NCBI GenBank assembly: GCA_002747395.1
Contig: PDPE01000033.1
Location: 36,566-100,565, forward strand
Origin: Pseudomonadota bacterium
Lineage (GTDB): Bacteria > Pseudomonadota > Gammaproteobacteria > Pseudomonadales > Oleiphilaceae
DNA: 64,000 bases
Reading direction: 5' to 3'
Shown here: one piece after another, positions 40,638 through 51,715 of the stretch
Position numbering within the stretch: position 1 is the first letter of the stretch
How the letters are laid out: every line of letters starts with the position of its first letter
Made by a program: the position numbers and the translations under genes
The notes under the pieces: model-generated
What the model saw: the letters and a program-made list of their open reading frames with translations, nothing else
Databases searched by the model: none
What the model was told of the DNA's origin: nothing

Positions 40638-42413
40638 ATGAATTACCGAACAAAAAAAATTATTCGAAGAGAACTTCCTGATGATGCAGACAGGATTGCC
40701 GACGGCCTTCCGGATCATATTCCCCTGCTTATTCGACAGCTATTTATCAAAAGAGGTGTTTATGATGCCCGGGCGCTTGATCTTTCCCTGTCCGGATTGG
40801 CAACGCCTGATGACTTTATGGGAATGGAAAAAGCGACGGCCCTTCTGGTTGAAATGATTGAAAATGATGGCAGAGTCGTTGTAGCTGGTGACTACGATGC
40901 CGATGGCGCAACCAGTACGGCACTGGCAGTGTCGGCACTGCGTTCGATGGGGTTGCGTCATGTGGAATACCTGGTGCCTGATCGCTTTGACTTTGGTTAC
41001 GGATTATCCCCCAAACTGGTCGAGTTGGCGGCGCGCAGTAATCCCGATTTAATCCTCACCGTGGATAGCGGTATTTCCTGCGTGCAGGGGGTGAGCAAGG
41101 CAAAGCAATCAGGTATCCGGGTTTTGGTGACGGATCACCACCTGCCCGGTGCTGTTTTGCCAGAGGCGGACGCTATCGTCAACCCGAATCAGCACGGCTG
41201 CCGCTTTATCAGCAAAAATGCTGCGGGTGTGGGTGTCATATTCTATGTAATGTGTGCGCTGAGAAGTGCGCTCAGGGAAAAAGGCTGGTTTGCATCCAGA
41301 GGCATTTCCGCTCCCAATATGGCTGAACTTCTTGATCTGGTGGCCCTCGGCACGGTCTCCGATGTTGTCAGGCTCGATTACAATAATCGCATTCTGGTCA
41401 ATCGCGGACTCGAACGCATACGAGCAGGTAAGGCCAGGCCCGGTATTTTGATGTTATTGAAACTGGCGGGAAAGGATTATCGGAGAGTGGTTGCCAGCGA
41501 TCTGGGGTTTTCTGTCGGCCCGAGACTGAATGCCGCGGGGCGGCTCGACGATATTACCGTGGGTGTCGAGTGTCTGCTCACTGATGACTGGGGGCAGGCA
41601 GAAACCCTGGCCAATGTGCTGAACAGCTTTAATGATGACCGAAAGCAGATTGAGCAGGATATGTTAATGCTGGCCAATTCGGCCATAGAAGAACTGGAGG
41701 CATCACATTCGGTGCCCTGGGGCGTTACCTTGTTCAACACCGGGTTCCACCAGGGGGTAACCGGGCTGGTCGCCTCCAGGGTAAAGGAAAGAATGAATCA
41801 TCCGGTGGTTGTCTTTGCAGAGGCGGAAGAGCAGGGGCAACTGAAAGGGTCATGCCGGTCAATTTCCGGCCTGCATATTCGTGATGCGCTGGAAAGGGTG
41901 GCCACATTGAAACCGGGGGTGATACTGAAGTTTGGCGGTCATGCCATGGCCGCCGGCCTAACCATAGATCAGCCATATTTATCCGAGTTTTCCCGCTGTT
42001 TTGATCAGGTGGTGAGAACGATGATTCAGGAGGTGGATTTGCAGCCGGTCATTCTGACCGATGGAAGTTTGAGTGCAGATCAATTCTCACTGGAACTTGC
42101 CGAGCAGATCAGGCAGGTGGCTCCCTGGGGGCAGGGGTTTCCCGAGCCGGTTTTTGATGGCCTGTTTTGCGTGGATAGTTCCCGGGTAGTTGGAGTGCGC
42201 CACCTCAAGCTGACCTTGCGGCCGGTGATTGACTCTGACTTGCCTGACCGGGGAATGTCCGATTTGCCGGTGGTGGATGCCATTCAGTTTGGCAGTCCCT
42301 GGGTCGGGCAGGATATGCCAAAGAAAATACGGGCTGCATTCAAACTGGATGTGAACCATTTTCGCGGCAAATCTTCACTACAGTTGCTTGTAGACTATCT
42401 GGAGCCTTGCTGA
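40638..42413 (+). CDS. recJ: single-stranded-DNA-specific exonuclease RecJ
   Basis: VVVAGDYDADGATSTALAVSALRSMG, VDSGISC, VLVTDHHLPG, GFSVGPRLNAAGRLDD. Confidence 0.96.
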   Translation: MNYRTKKIIRRELPDDADRIADGLPDHIPLLIRQLFIKRGVYDARALDLSLSGLATPDDFMGMEKATALLVEMIENDGRVVVAGDYDADGATSTALAVSALRSMGLRHVEYLVPDRFDFGYGLSPKLVELAARSNPDLILTVDSGISCVQGVSKAKQSGIRVLVTDHHLPGAVLPEADAIVNPNQHGCRFISKNAAGVGVIFYVMCALRSALREKGWFASRGISAPNMAELLDLVALGTVSDVVRLDYNNRILVNRGLERIRAGKARPGILMLLKLAGKDYRRVVASDLGFSVGPRLNAAGRLDDITVGVECLLTDDWGQAETLANVLNSFNDDRKQIEQDMLMLANSAIEELEASHSVPWGVTLFNTGFHQGVTGLVASRVKERMNHPVVVFAEAEEQGQLKGSCRSISGLHIRDALERVATLKPGVILKFGGHAMAAGLTIDQPYLSEFSRCFDQVVRTMIQEVDLQPVILTDGSLSADQFSLELAEQIRQVAPWGQGFPEPVFDGLFCVDSSRVVGVRHLKLTLRPVIDSDLPDRGMSDLPVVDAIQFGSPWVGQDMPKKIRAAFKLDVNHFRGKSSLQLLVDYLEPC

Positions 42414-42437
42414 AATATCCGATAGAATACCTCCCCC

Positions 42438-42469
42438 TTATTCTATTTCTGATTTATTCTATTTCTAAT
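42438..42469. repeat. 16-bp tandem repeat x2 upstream of prfB
   Basis: TTATTCTATTTCTGAT / TTATTCTATTTCTAAT. Confidence 0.75.
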
Positions 42470-42500
42470 CTGTTTTTTCCAAATAATGCGAGACACCACT

Positions 42501-43599
42501 ATGCTTGAAGTCAACCCGATTGTACAAACCATCAAGGACTTTCGTCTTCGTACCGAAACCCTCCGGGGGTATCTTTGACTTTGATACCAGAAAAGAGCGC
42601 CTGGTAGAAGTCGAACGTGAACTGGAAGACCCGAAAATATGGGATTCACCTGAAAGAGCCCAGGCGCTGGGCAAAGAGCGTGTTTTGCTTGAATCCGTGG
42701 TATCCACCATTGAAACCCTGCTGACAGGCCTGGGTGATGCCGAAGAGTTACTCGACATGGCGGTGGAAGAGCAGGATGCAGACCTGGTCAGTGAAGTGGA
42801 ATCTGAACTGCAAACCATGTCAAAACAACTGGCTGATCTTGAATTCAAACGTATGTTCTCGGGCGAAATGGATGCCAACAATGCCTATCTGGATATTCAG
42901 TCCGGGTCCGGCGGCACGGAAGCCCAGGACTGGGCAAACATGATGCTCAGAATGTACCTGCGCTGGGGTGAACACAAAGGTTTCAAGACAGAGTTGGTTG
43001 AAGTGTCAGCGGGTGATGTTGCCGGGATAAAAAGCGCAACGGTTCAATTTACCGGTGATTACGCCTTTGGCTGGCTGAGAACCGAGACGGGTGTTCATCG
43101 ACTGGTGAGAAAGTCTCCCTTTGATTCCGGTAATCGTCGTCACACCTCCTTTGCCTCCGTGTTTGTTTCTCCTGAAATTGATGACAGTGTTGAAATACAC
43201 ATCAACCCCGCCGATTTGCGTATCGACACCTACCGATCCAGTGGTGCAGGGGGGCAGCATGTAAATACCACAGATTCAGCGGTGCGCATTACCCATGAAC
43301 CGAGTGGCATTGTGGTGTCCTGTCAGAATCAGCGGTCTCAGCACCAGAACAAGGACAAGGCGATGCAGCAGTTGAGAGCCAGACTGTACGAGCAGGAAAT
43401 GCTGAAACGCTCGGCTGCCGCCCAGGCTATGGAAGATACCAAGTCTGATATTGGCTGGGGTAGCCAGATACGGTCTTATGTACTGGATGACTCTCGAATC
43501 AAGGATCTGCGTACCAATATTGAAACACGCAATACCACCGCCGTACTGGACGGTGATTTGGACAAATTTATTGAAGCAAGTTTGAAGCAAGGGCTATAG
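42501..43599 (+). CDS. prfB: peptide chain release factor 2, expressed by programmed +1 frameshift
   Basis: Zero frame [28 protein letters not shown]; slip site GGGGGTATCTTTGAC, then +1 frame [22 protein letters not shown]...; [14 protein letters not shown] and SPF ([16 protein letters not shown]). Confidence 0.97.
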
Positions 43600-43604
43600 A
43601 CCGA

Positions 43605-45155
43605 ATGAGTGATCAAAACCAGGTTCAGCAAGACGAAAACAAGTTGGTTGCGGAGCGCCGCGCAAAGTTGAATGAATTACGTGAAGGGTGCAAGGCCAAT
43701 GGTTACCCCAACCGGTTTCAGCGGCAGCACTTGTCTGGCGAGCTGCAATCCAGGCTGGGTGACAGGGAAAAGGAAGAACTGGCCGAATTGCATGAAGTCG
43801 TCTCTGTTGCCGGGCGGGTCATGCGTCGTGGGGGGCCCTTTGTCGGTATTCAGGATGTGTCCGGCTCGATTCAGTTTTACGTGGGGAAGAAATTGCAAAA
43901 GGAAATTCCTGCATGGAATTTACTTGATCTGGGCGACATCGTCGGGGTGAAAGGTTGTATTCACAAATCGGGCAAGGGTGATCTGTATGTCAATGTGGAA
44001 AGTGCTGATGATCTGATTATCCTGACCAAGTCATTGCGCCCGTTGCCAGAAAAATTTCATGGTCTGGCTGACCAGGAAACCCGATATCGACAACGCTATA
44101 TTGATCTGATCATCAATAAAAGCACCCGAGACCTTTTTCTGGTTCGTTCCAAAATTATTGAAGGTATCAGAAAGTACCTGAGTGACCGGGGCTTTATTGA
44201 AGTGGAAACTCCGATGCTTCAGGTGATTCCCGGCGGTGCAACGGCCAAACCCTTTATTACCCGGCACAACGCCATGGATATGGAAATGTTTTTGCGTATC
44301 GCGCCCGAGCTGTATCTCAAGCGACTGGTGGTTGGCGGCTTTGAGCGGGTATTTGAAATCAACCGGAACTTCCGTAATGAGGGGTTATCTACCCGGCATA
44401 ATCCGGAATTTACCATGATCGAGTTTTATCAGGCCTATGCCGACTACCATGATTTGATGGATACAACTGAAGACATGCTGCGCAGCGTGGCACTGGATGT
44501 ACTGGGTACGACCGCTATTGCGTATACCAGTCGGGATGCAGAGGGCAATATTCTTGAACAGGGGATCTATGATTTCAGTCAGCCTTTCCAGCGTCTCACC
44601 ATGGCGGAAGCCGTATTGAAATACAATCCACAGTTTGATGCAGATGTGATCAATAACCCGCAAAATCATCTTGAACAATTGCGCAGTTATGCAAAAGCGG
44701 TTGGTGTAAAAGAGCCGGAGAACCCCAATGTATGGGGAGCGGGTAAATACCTGTGCGAGATATTCGAACAGACTGCGGAGCATGAGCTGCAACAGCCGAC
44801 CTTTATTACTGCCTACCCCTGGGAGGTGTCGCCACTGGCCCGCCGGAATGACGAGAATCCGTTCGTCACTGACCGGTTTGAGTTTTTTGTCGGTGGTCGG
44901 GAATTGGCCAATGGCTTTTCCGAGCTGAATGATGCCGAAGACCAGGCGGAACGATTCCGCAAGCAGGTTGCCGAAAAAGATGCAGGTGATGATGAAGCGA
45001 TGCACTATGATGAAGACTATATTGTCGCCCTGGAATATGGTTTGCCGCCAACAGCGGGTGAGGGTATTGGTATTGATCGTCTTGTGATGCTGTTCACTGA
45101 CTCCCCGACGATTAAGGATGTGATACTGTTTCCGCATATGAAGCCGCGAGACTGA
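43605..45155 (+). CDS. lysS: lysine--tRNA ligase (class II)
   Basis: [80 protein letters not shown]. Confidence 0.97.
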   Translation: MSDQNQVQQDENKLVAERRAKLNELREGCKANGYPNRFQRQHLSGELQSRLGDREKEELAELHEVVSVAGRVMRRGGPFVGIQDVSGSIQFYVGKKLQKEIPAWNLLDLGDIVGVKGCIHKSGKGDLYVNVESADDLIILTKSLRPLPEKFHGLADQETRYRQRYIDLIINKSTRDLFLVRSKIIEGIRKYLSDRGFIEVETPMLQVIPGGATAKPFITRHNAMDMEMFLRIAPELYLKRLVVGGFERVFEINRNFRNEGLSTRHNPEFTMIEFYQAYADYHDLMDTTEDMLRSVALDVLGTTAIAYTSRDAEGNILEQGIYDFSQPFQRLTMAEAVLKYNPQFDADVINNPQNHLEQLRSYAKAVGVKEPENPNVWGAGKYLCEIFEQTAEHELQQPTFITAYPWEVSPLARRNDENPFVTDRFEFFVGGRELANGFSELNDAEDQAERFRKQVAEKDAGDDEAMHYDEDYIVALEYGLPPTAGEGIGIDRLVMLFTDSPTIKDVILFPHMKPRD

Positions 45156-45159
45156 ACCG

Positions 45160-45858
45160 GTGAGTACCGATAAAAAGGGACGGTTGCATGACTCCTGGAT
45201 GGAAGTGATCGGCGGAGAGTTTGACAAGGACTATATGAAAACCCTGCGCAGTTTTCTGGCCGCCGAGAAAAAGCGGGGCAAGGCAATCTACCCGCCAGGC
45301 CCCTGTATTTTCAGTGCATTTAATCACACGCCCTTTGACATGGTGAAAGTGGTCATACTCGGCCAGGATCCTTACCACGGACCGAACCAGGCGCACGGAC
45401 TCTGCTTCTCGGTAATGCCCGGGGTCAGGGTGCCGCCATCCCTGGTCAATATATTTAAAGAGCTTCAGTCCGATCTGGGCATTCCGGTTCCGTCGAGTGG
45501 CTGTCTGACATCATGGAGTGAGCAGGGCGTTCTGTTACTGAATGCCGTGCTGACTGTTGAGCACGGGAAAGCCAATTCCCATTCGGGAAAAGGCTGGGAA
45601 AGGTTTACCGATCAGGCAATTGCCCGGTTGAATGAGCGTCGGGATGGCCTGGTTTTCTTGCTCTGGGGAAGTTACGCCCAGAAAAAGGGGCAATTGATTG
45701 ATCGTAACCGCCACCTGGTTCTGACTGCACCACATCCTTCGCCCTTATCGGCTCATCGGGGCTTTTTCGGTTGTCGCCATTTTTCAAAGGCGAACCACTA
45801 TCTTCAGTCAAGGAACGTAGAGCCTGTAAACTGGGCTCTACCAGGTGATAAGAGGTGA
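45160..45858 (+). CDS. ung: uracil-DNA glycosylase
   Basis: [61 protein letters not shown]. Confidence 0.96.
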   Translation: MSTDKKGRLHDSWMEVIGGEFDKDYMKTLRSFLAAEKKRGKAIYPPGPCIFSAFNHTPFDMVKVVILGQDPYHGPNQAHGLCFSVMPGVRVPPSLVNIFKELQSDLGIPVPSSGCLTSWSEQGVLLLNAVLTVEHGKANSHSGKGWERFTDQAIARLNERRDGLVFLLWGSYAQKKGQLIDRNRHLVLTAPHPSPLSAHRGFFGCRHFSKANHYLQSRNVEPVNWALPGDKR

Positions 45859-45919
45859 TCACAAGTGACGAAAACTGCGCCCCCGAAGACGGGTGGTTAC
45901 GCAGAACGGCCCGGACTGG

Positions 45920-46756
45920 CTAGCTGTTCAGCAAAGCGGTGGCCGCCTCCATTTGTTCAGACAGGTCTTCCGCTTCACTCATATCAATTTCAGGGTCGAG
46001 CCCCAGTCTTGAAAATGCGGAAAACCGGCTCCAGTCCAGTTGTGCGGTCGGGTGATTGGTTCCGGCATTGCTCTGTAAATTGGCCACCATAACGATATCG
46101 GCATAATCGGCTGTGGCCACTTTTCTTTCAAAATCCAGATAATCAACCGGAATACTTCGTAACTCCGCAGGAAAATCCCATTTTTGTAAAATTCTGGCTC
46201 CTATCTGGGGGTGAATGGCATCAATAATATTGTCCAGAATGACGCTATTGATACGAATCCCTTTATCCTCTACAAACCTGAGGATGGGGAGAACTCCGAT
46301 CTGGTGAACGAGCCCCGCCAGCGTTGCCTGATCCGGTTTCAGATTGGTATAGTTTGCACAAAGCACATGGCATATCCCCGCTATTTCGGTACTTTGCTGC
46401 CAGACTTCCCGCATTTTTCTGTCGATCATTTCTGTCGTTGCCTGAAACATTTGCTCCATCGCAAGACCGGTAGCCAGATTACTCGTGTATGACATGCCAA
46501 GCCGATTCACTGCCATGTTAAGTGCGGTTATTTCCCTGTTTCCCCGAAGCAGAGGGCTGTTGCAAACTCGGATGATACGTGCTGTGAGCGCGGCATCATT
46601 GCTGATGACATCAACAATCTGCCCGATAGAGGAGTCGGGGTCTTCTGCAATTTCTCTCACTTGCAATGCGACCTCGGGCAACGTGGGCAGTACGAGAGAG
46701 TCATTCTCGATCGCTTTCAGGATTGCGGCTTTGATTTTGTCTGCAATATCTGACAT
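45920..46756 (-). CDS. HDOD domain-containing protein
   Basis: LPTLPEVALQVREIAEDPDSSIGQIVDVISNDAALTARIIRVCNSPLLRGNREITALNMAVNRLGM. Confidence 0.9.
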   Translation of the reverse strand: MSDIADKIKAAILKAIENDSLVLPTLPEVALQVREIAEDPDSSIGQIVDVISNDAALTARIIRVCNSPLLRGNREITALNMAVNRLGMSYTSNLATGLAMEQMFQATTEMIDRKMREVWQQSTEIAGICHVLCANYTNLKPDQATLAGLVHQIGVLPILRFVEDKGIRINSVILDNIIDAIHPQIGARILQKWDFPAELRSIPVDYLDFERKVATADYADIVMVANLQSNAGTNHPTAQLDWSRFSAFSRLGLDPEIDMSEAEDLSEQMEAATALLNS

Positions 46757-47072
46757 AAAATGGGCACTCTGGATAAATGGAACGACCGGTTTTTCGGTGG
46801 TGTTGAATGAATGACCTGCCCGAAAAACAGAAAAATCTATATCTAAATAAGGTATAGCAGAAATGCCAAAAATTGCTCTGGTTACTTATCCAAAAGGTAT
46901 TTGTGATGAAGAGTCATCACTATGCAAGGAAAGCTCTGAAACTATTCTGGAAATCAAATCCGGCATTTGTCGAGTAGATTAAATAATTTCCTGAAACTGA
47001 CAGAAACTTTCAAATGTCTCGGCTAAATGAGTTTTTTCATACTATTCTGGGAGTTGGCGAACAGACTGTTCC

Positions 47073-47471
47073 ATGACTGGCGAAAAAGATTTACAGACGA
47101 TACTCAGATTTATATCCCCTTGTCTGATAAATGGAGAATATGTGTTTTGCACTCTCCCGGGTGCTCGATACGGGGATTACTCTGAACTCAACCCGATAGT
47201 TGCAATCGCTGAATCAGAGGGGCTTACATTGATTATCCCCAGGTCTGAAGCAGATGAAAGAGGCATTGGTTATGAAACAGTGTTCAAAGGCATCACTTTA
47301 AATGTTCACTCAAGTCTTGATGCCGTCGGGCTGACGGCTGCATTTTCAGATAAACTTGCGGAAAAGGGAATAAGTGCAAATGTTGTTGCAGGTTATTACC
47401 ATGATCATATCTTTGTTCAAGGTGAACTTGCAGAGCACGCCATTGAAGCGCTCAACGAACTTGCTCGCTAA
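47073..47471 (+). CDS. ACT domain-containing protein (small two-ACT-like, DUF2241 type)
   Basis: GEKDLQTILRFISPCLINGEYVFCTLP...ITLNVHSSLDAVGLTAAFSDKLAEKGISANVVAGYYHDHIFVQGELAEHAIEAL. Confidence 0.8.
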   Translation: MTGEKDLQTILRFISPCLINGEYVFCTLPGARYGDYSELNPIVAIAESEGLTLIIPRSEADERGIGYETVFKGITLNVHSSLDAVGLTAAFSDKLAEKGISANVVAGYYHDHIFVQGELAEHAIEALNELAR

Positions 47472-47524
47472 CAACAGAAAAACCATCCGGCAGGAATAAT
47501 AATCCGCAAGCCGGCTGGCTTTAC

Positions 47525-47782
47525 TTGATCACGCCAACCGTTGCCTACACCGAAATCGACCCCTTACGGAAATCAGACCGGGATAAAATTTCGTTAATCA
47601 AGACAGGTTTACCCGAATTGTCTTTTCCATTTGGAAAACGTGCTCGGCGCCGGTTGGTTTTGCTGGCAAAACACGTCTTGGGTAAGACCGCTTTTATTGA
47701 AGTGATCAAAGATGGCCTGCCAGTCCTGTTCGCTGCGGTGGATATTGCGTTTTTTTCATGGGTTCTCCTGAGGTTTGTTTAA
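47525..47782 (+). CDS. hypothetical short ORF of uncertain reality
   Basis: Open frame with C-terminal hydrophobic segment (LFAAVDIAFFSWVLLRFV); no recognised family. Confidence 0.25.
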   Translation: MITPTVAYTEIDPLRKSDRDKISLIKTGLPELSFPFGKRARRRLVLLAKHVLGKTAFIEVIKDGLPVLFAAVDIAFFSWVLLRFV

Positions 47783-48029
47783 GTCAGGGGAGCTTTACTC
47801 TTGTGGAAGCGGGGGTTAAATTATGTCCTGGTTTGAACGGTTACATTGAAATTTTATGAGATAGAGTCTGAACCCAGTGCTTCGGTCACCAATAACGGGG
47901 TGTAACAAGTACCTAATAAATGGTTATCCGGGGCAGGGCATTGGGGTGATTCAAGGAACGGAAAGTGAATTAGTGTGTTGCCAGTATTGGGATTGCTACT
48001 GCTGGCCTTAATTGCAAAAGGGAGTAGTT

Positions 48030-51000
48030 GTGATTCGATTAAGTTATAGTTTTATTGCCTTCGTTGCCTTTTGGTTGTTGTCTTTTGGCACATCCGCAAC
48101 CGAGTCGTTGTGTGCGGAAGTGAAAATCGAAATTTCCCAGGAGTTAACTTTGGAGCGTCAGGCGTTTGAAGCAATCATGCGAATTACCAATACGCTTGAT
48201 ACCTTTTCCCTCAATAATCTCCAGATCACTATCCACTTCAAGGATGCCAATGGGTTACCGGTTGTGGCCAGTTCAGATCCGAATCATTCAAGTGCGTTGT
48301 TTTTTATCCGATTAGATGGCTCCGCCGGAGTTAGTACATTATCGGAAGGCGAAAATGGCGAAATAACCGATGGCAGTATTGCACCCGCTGAAGTAGGGGA
48401 AATCCGTTGGTTAATTATCCCGGCGCAAGGGGCAGGAGGATCTGATTTAAGCGGGCAGCTTTATTTTGTGGGCGCTGAACTCGATCTAACGTATGGCGGT
48501 CAGCCAAGAACCTTCCAGGTTGCTAATGACACTATCGTTGTTAAACCTCAACCCAAACTTATTCTGGATTATTTCTTAACCCATGAGGTGAATGGTGATA
48601 ACCCGTTTACTTCAGTAATTGAACAGGTCGAACCATATTCGTTAGGCGTGCGTGTCGCCAACCACGGCAGTGGTACGGCACACAAAGTGAAAATCGATTC
48701 CGCACAGCCTGAAATTGTTGAAAACGAAAAAAATCTTCTGGTCGATTTTAGTATTGTGGGTAGTTTCGTTGATGATCAGCCAGCAACCAAAACCCTATTG
48801 CTTGATTTTGGCGATATTGAAGGCAACCGAAATCGAACTGGGCGCTGGATCATGGAAACCTCATTAACGGGAAGATTTGTAGATATCAACGCAAGGGTCA
48901 GTCATGCCGATGAATTAGGTGGCGCGCTTACTTCATTAATCGATGTAGTGAATACCCATCTCCTGGTTAGGGATGTGAGAGTCGATTTGGCTGGGCGTGA
49001 CAATAATCTGGACTTTTTAGCGCATGACGGGGTCAACAATTATAAAGTCTACGAATCAGACAACTTATTGACTGGCGCCCCTGGTTGTGAAGACTGCTCT
49101 GCAGTGACCAAACTGGATGGGGCACTGGGTTCAGAAACACGGGTAGGCAATGAAGCTCGCCGAATGCTGTCGCTCACACCGGTTTCTGGCTTGAGTTATA
49201 TTCAAGTGCCTGATCCCTATGTGGGCGAAAAAGCACTGACCAAGGTGATTCGCGCGGATGGAAAAGTGATCCCGGCCAGTAACTTCTGGTTAAGCAAATC
49301 GATCAAGGATGACAAGATCCATTTTGATTACTTTGTTAATGTCTTTGATAGTCATCCTCAGGTCTCCTATACGCTCGTATTTGGAGATAACTCGGTTGAG
49401 AATCAAGCGCCCGTTATTCAATTTATACAGGATAAAACAGCGGCAGAAGGTGGACAGGTTGGCTTTCTTGTGCAGGCATCGGATCCGAATAATACCATCC
49501 CTGTGCTTTCCATTACCAATCCGCCAACCGGCTCGACGTTTACTTCAGCTAATGATGGAACAGCCACTTTTCACTGGTTCCCGCAGATTGGCCAGGCAGG
49601 TAATTATTTGCTCTCGTTTGAAGCAACGGACGGTCAGTTAAAGTCAACACGAAATGTCAAACTGACGGTAAATCCAGATAATGACAGTGACGGCGATGGT
49701 ATGGAAGACGCCTGGGAGCTAGAACATTTTGGTAATCTGACCCGCGATGGTACCGGAGATTTTGATAATGACGGGATCTCTGATTTGCTTGAATACCTCA
49801 ACGGAAGCAATCCGCTTGTGGCAGAAGCAGCACCAGGTACTCCGGAAATAGTCTCTCCTGGTTATGATGATGACGTGCCAGCACCGTTACCCACATTTGT
49901 TTTGACAAACGCCCAACACAGTGGCGACATGTATGTCTCCTATACGATTGAGCTGTTCCAGGATGCGGGTTATTCGATTATGGTTGGTCGTGTTGAGGCT
50001 ATCCCAGAGGGAGAGGCAACGACAACGATTCCGCTTAGACCAGAACACCTGGTGAGCGGAGGAACCCTAATTGATAACCAGCTCTATTACTGGCGAGCTC
50101 AGGCACTGAGCCAGCACGCAACCAGCGATTGGGTCAACAGCCGATTTCGTCTCAATACTGCAAACCAGTCACCTGAAACTCCTCTCATTTTATCACCTGT
50201 GGAAGGCGCTTTTGTTGGGTCCCCCCATCCGGTACTCTCGGTTAAAAACAGTATTGACCCCGATGGCGATGCGCTCACCTATGGATTCACCGTTTTTCTC
50301 GCTTCGGACACGAACCTGGAAAACCCAGTGGCTGAAGTAATGGGACTACCTGAAGGGAGCAATGGTACGACAAGTTGGTCGGTACCTGCTGAACTGGTAT
50401 CCCAGGAGATGTACCTATGGATCGCTCACGTAGCCGATGAGCATGGTGCTGTGGCCGATAGCGATCCGGCCAGCTTTAAAGTGGCTCGTCTGAATGAGTC
50501 GCCAACGACGCCGACTCTGCGTTTACCTGCCAATCGTGCCATCGTTGACAGTGCGAATGTGGAGTTGGTGATCGAGAATGCGACCGATCCCGAAGGGGCG
50601 ATGCTGAGCTATTTCTTTGAAATCGATGAAACGGATGCTTTCAATTCGCCTTCGCTCATGTCATCTGAGGCCATTGTACAATCTGACTCCCGCACCCGGT
50701 GGCCTATGACCGGGTTGCAGGATGGTACTCAGTATTTCTGGCGGGTTCAGGCGAGTGATGGTCAGAATACCAGTTCATGGGCTTATAGTCAGTTCCAGGT
50801 CAGTTTAGATACCAGTTTACCCGTCCCCACGCTTAATAATCCAGCCCATAACACCTGGGTGGAAGTGACAAGGCCAACCTTGTCTGCGCATCCATTGAGT
50901 TCCGGACAAGTCGATTTGCAGTACGTGTTTGCGGTCTACACCGATGAAAGTGGTGTTGAACTTGTTGTGCAAAGTGCTGGAGTTGAAAAAGATGACATGG

Positions 51001-51614
51001 TTTCATGGACGTTGGATCGTGACTTAATCGAGGGCCAAACCTACTGGTGGCGGGTGAAAGTGTTAGGGGTGAATGATCAAGCCAGCGCCTGGAGTGCACT
51101 GCAGGCCTTTACGGTCAAACTGGACAATGAAAACGATGCCCCAGTATTCACGTTTGTTGAGCCAACTGAAGATATGACCCGCTTTGGTGGTCCTTTGCTG
51201 CTGAAATGGACTGACAGCGATCCCGACAGTTCAGCCAGTATTCGGTTGATTGCCAACACCACCCTCATTGCCGAGGGACTCTCTGAAGATGGCGACGGAG
51301 AGCAGGATCAATTCGAATGGGATCTGGATGGGTTGCCCGACGGAGAGTATGTGATTAAAGCGATTATCCGGGATGAAATGTCAACCATCACCGTGACGGG
51401 AATTACATTGACCAAAAACTCACCTCAAGTCTGTGATTTGAATGATGATGGATTGATTGATCGAGTGGACATCAATGCCATCCTGTCACGCAGGAATACG
51501 CTGGCCATCGGAGAAAATGATCCGGCTGATGCCAATGGAGACGGTGTGGTGACGGTAGTCGATGGTGGTTTGTGCGTGAATCAATGTACCTTGTTGAATT
51601 GTGCGTCTCAGTAA
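48030..51614 (+). CDS. large secreted modular protein: Ig/cadherin-like and Fn3-like modules, TSP3-like Ca-binding segment, C-terminal dockerin type I-like module
   Basis: Signal peptide (LSYSFIAFVAFWLLSFGTSATES); DNDSDGDGMEDAWELEHFGNLTRDGTGDFDNDGISDLLEYLNGSNP; repeated 'SP..GA...P.LSV.N..DPDGD.L.Y.F' modules; C-terminus CDLNDDGLIDRVDINAILSRRNTLAIGENDPADANGDGVVTVVDGGLCVNQCTLLNCASQ. Confidence 0.82.
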   Translation: MIRLSYSFIAFVAFWLLSFGTSATESLCAEVKIEISQELTLERQAFEAIMRITNTLDTFSLNNLQITIHFKDANGLPVVASSDPNHSSALFFIRLDGSAGVSTLSEGENGEITDGSIAPAEVGEIRWLIIPAQGAGGSDLSGQLYFVGAELDLTYGGQPRTFQVANDTIVVKPQPKLILDYFLTHEVNGDNPFTSVIEQVEPYSLGVRVANHGSGTAHKVKIDSAQPEIVENEKNLLVDFSIVGSFVDDQPATKTLLLDFGDIEGNRNRTGRWIMETSLTGRFVDINARVSHADELGGALTSLIDVVNTHLLVRDVRVDLAGRDNNLDFLAHDGVNNYKVYESDNLLTGAPGCEDCSAVTKLDGALGSETRVGNEARRMLSLTPVSGLSYIQVPDPYVGEKALTKVIRADGKVIPASNFWLSKSIKDDKIHFDYFVNVFDSHPQVSYTLVFGDNSVENQAPVIQFIQDKTAAEGGQVGFLVQASDPNNTIPVLSITNPPTGSTFTSANDGTATFHWFPQIGQAGNYLLSFEATDGQLKSTRNVKLTVNPDNDSDGDGMEDAWELEHFGNLTRDGTGDFDNDGISDLLEYLNGSNPLVAEAAPGTPEIVSPGYDDDVPAPLPTFVLTNAQHSGDMYVSYTIELFQDAGYSIMVGRVEAIPEGEATTTIPLRPEHLVSGGTLIDNQLYYWRAQALSQHATSDWVNSRFRLNTANQSPETPLILSPVEGAFVGSPHPVLSVKNSIDPDGDALTYGFTVFLASDTNLENPVAEVMGLPEGSNGTTSWSVPAELVSQEMYLWIAHVADEHGAVADSDPASFKVARLNESPTTPTLRLPANRAIVDSANVELVIENATDPEGAMLSYFFEIDETDAFNSPSLMSSEAIVQSDSRTRWPMTGLQDGTQYFWRVQASDGQNTSSWAYSQFQVSLDTSLPVPTLNNPAHNTWVEVTRPTLSAHPLSSGQVDLQYVFAVYTDESGVELVVQSAGVEKDDMVSWTLDRDLIEGQTYWWRVKVLGVNDQASAWSALQAFTVKLDNENDAPVFTFVEPTEDMTRFGGPLLLKWTDSDPDSSASIRLIANTTLIAEGLSEDGDGEQDQFEWDLDGLPDGEYVIKAIIRDEMSTITVTGITLTKNSPQVCDLNDDGLIDRVDINAILSRRNTLAIGENDPADANGDGVVTVVDGGLCVNQCTLLNCASQ

Positions 51615-51715
51615 CAGATGGAACAGGTTAAGGGGGGCTGGCGATAGCTACATCACCAGTCTCGCTGCCAGATTGTAATTATTATTGGAAGCAGTAAAAA
51701 ACGGAGAAATTGAGC

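Noticed and set aside
47525-47782. Transposase fragment
   Set aside because: I could not recognise any transposase motif or inverted repeats; left as a hypothetical ORF.
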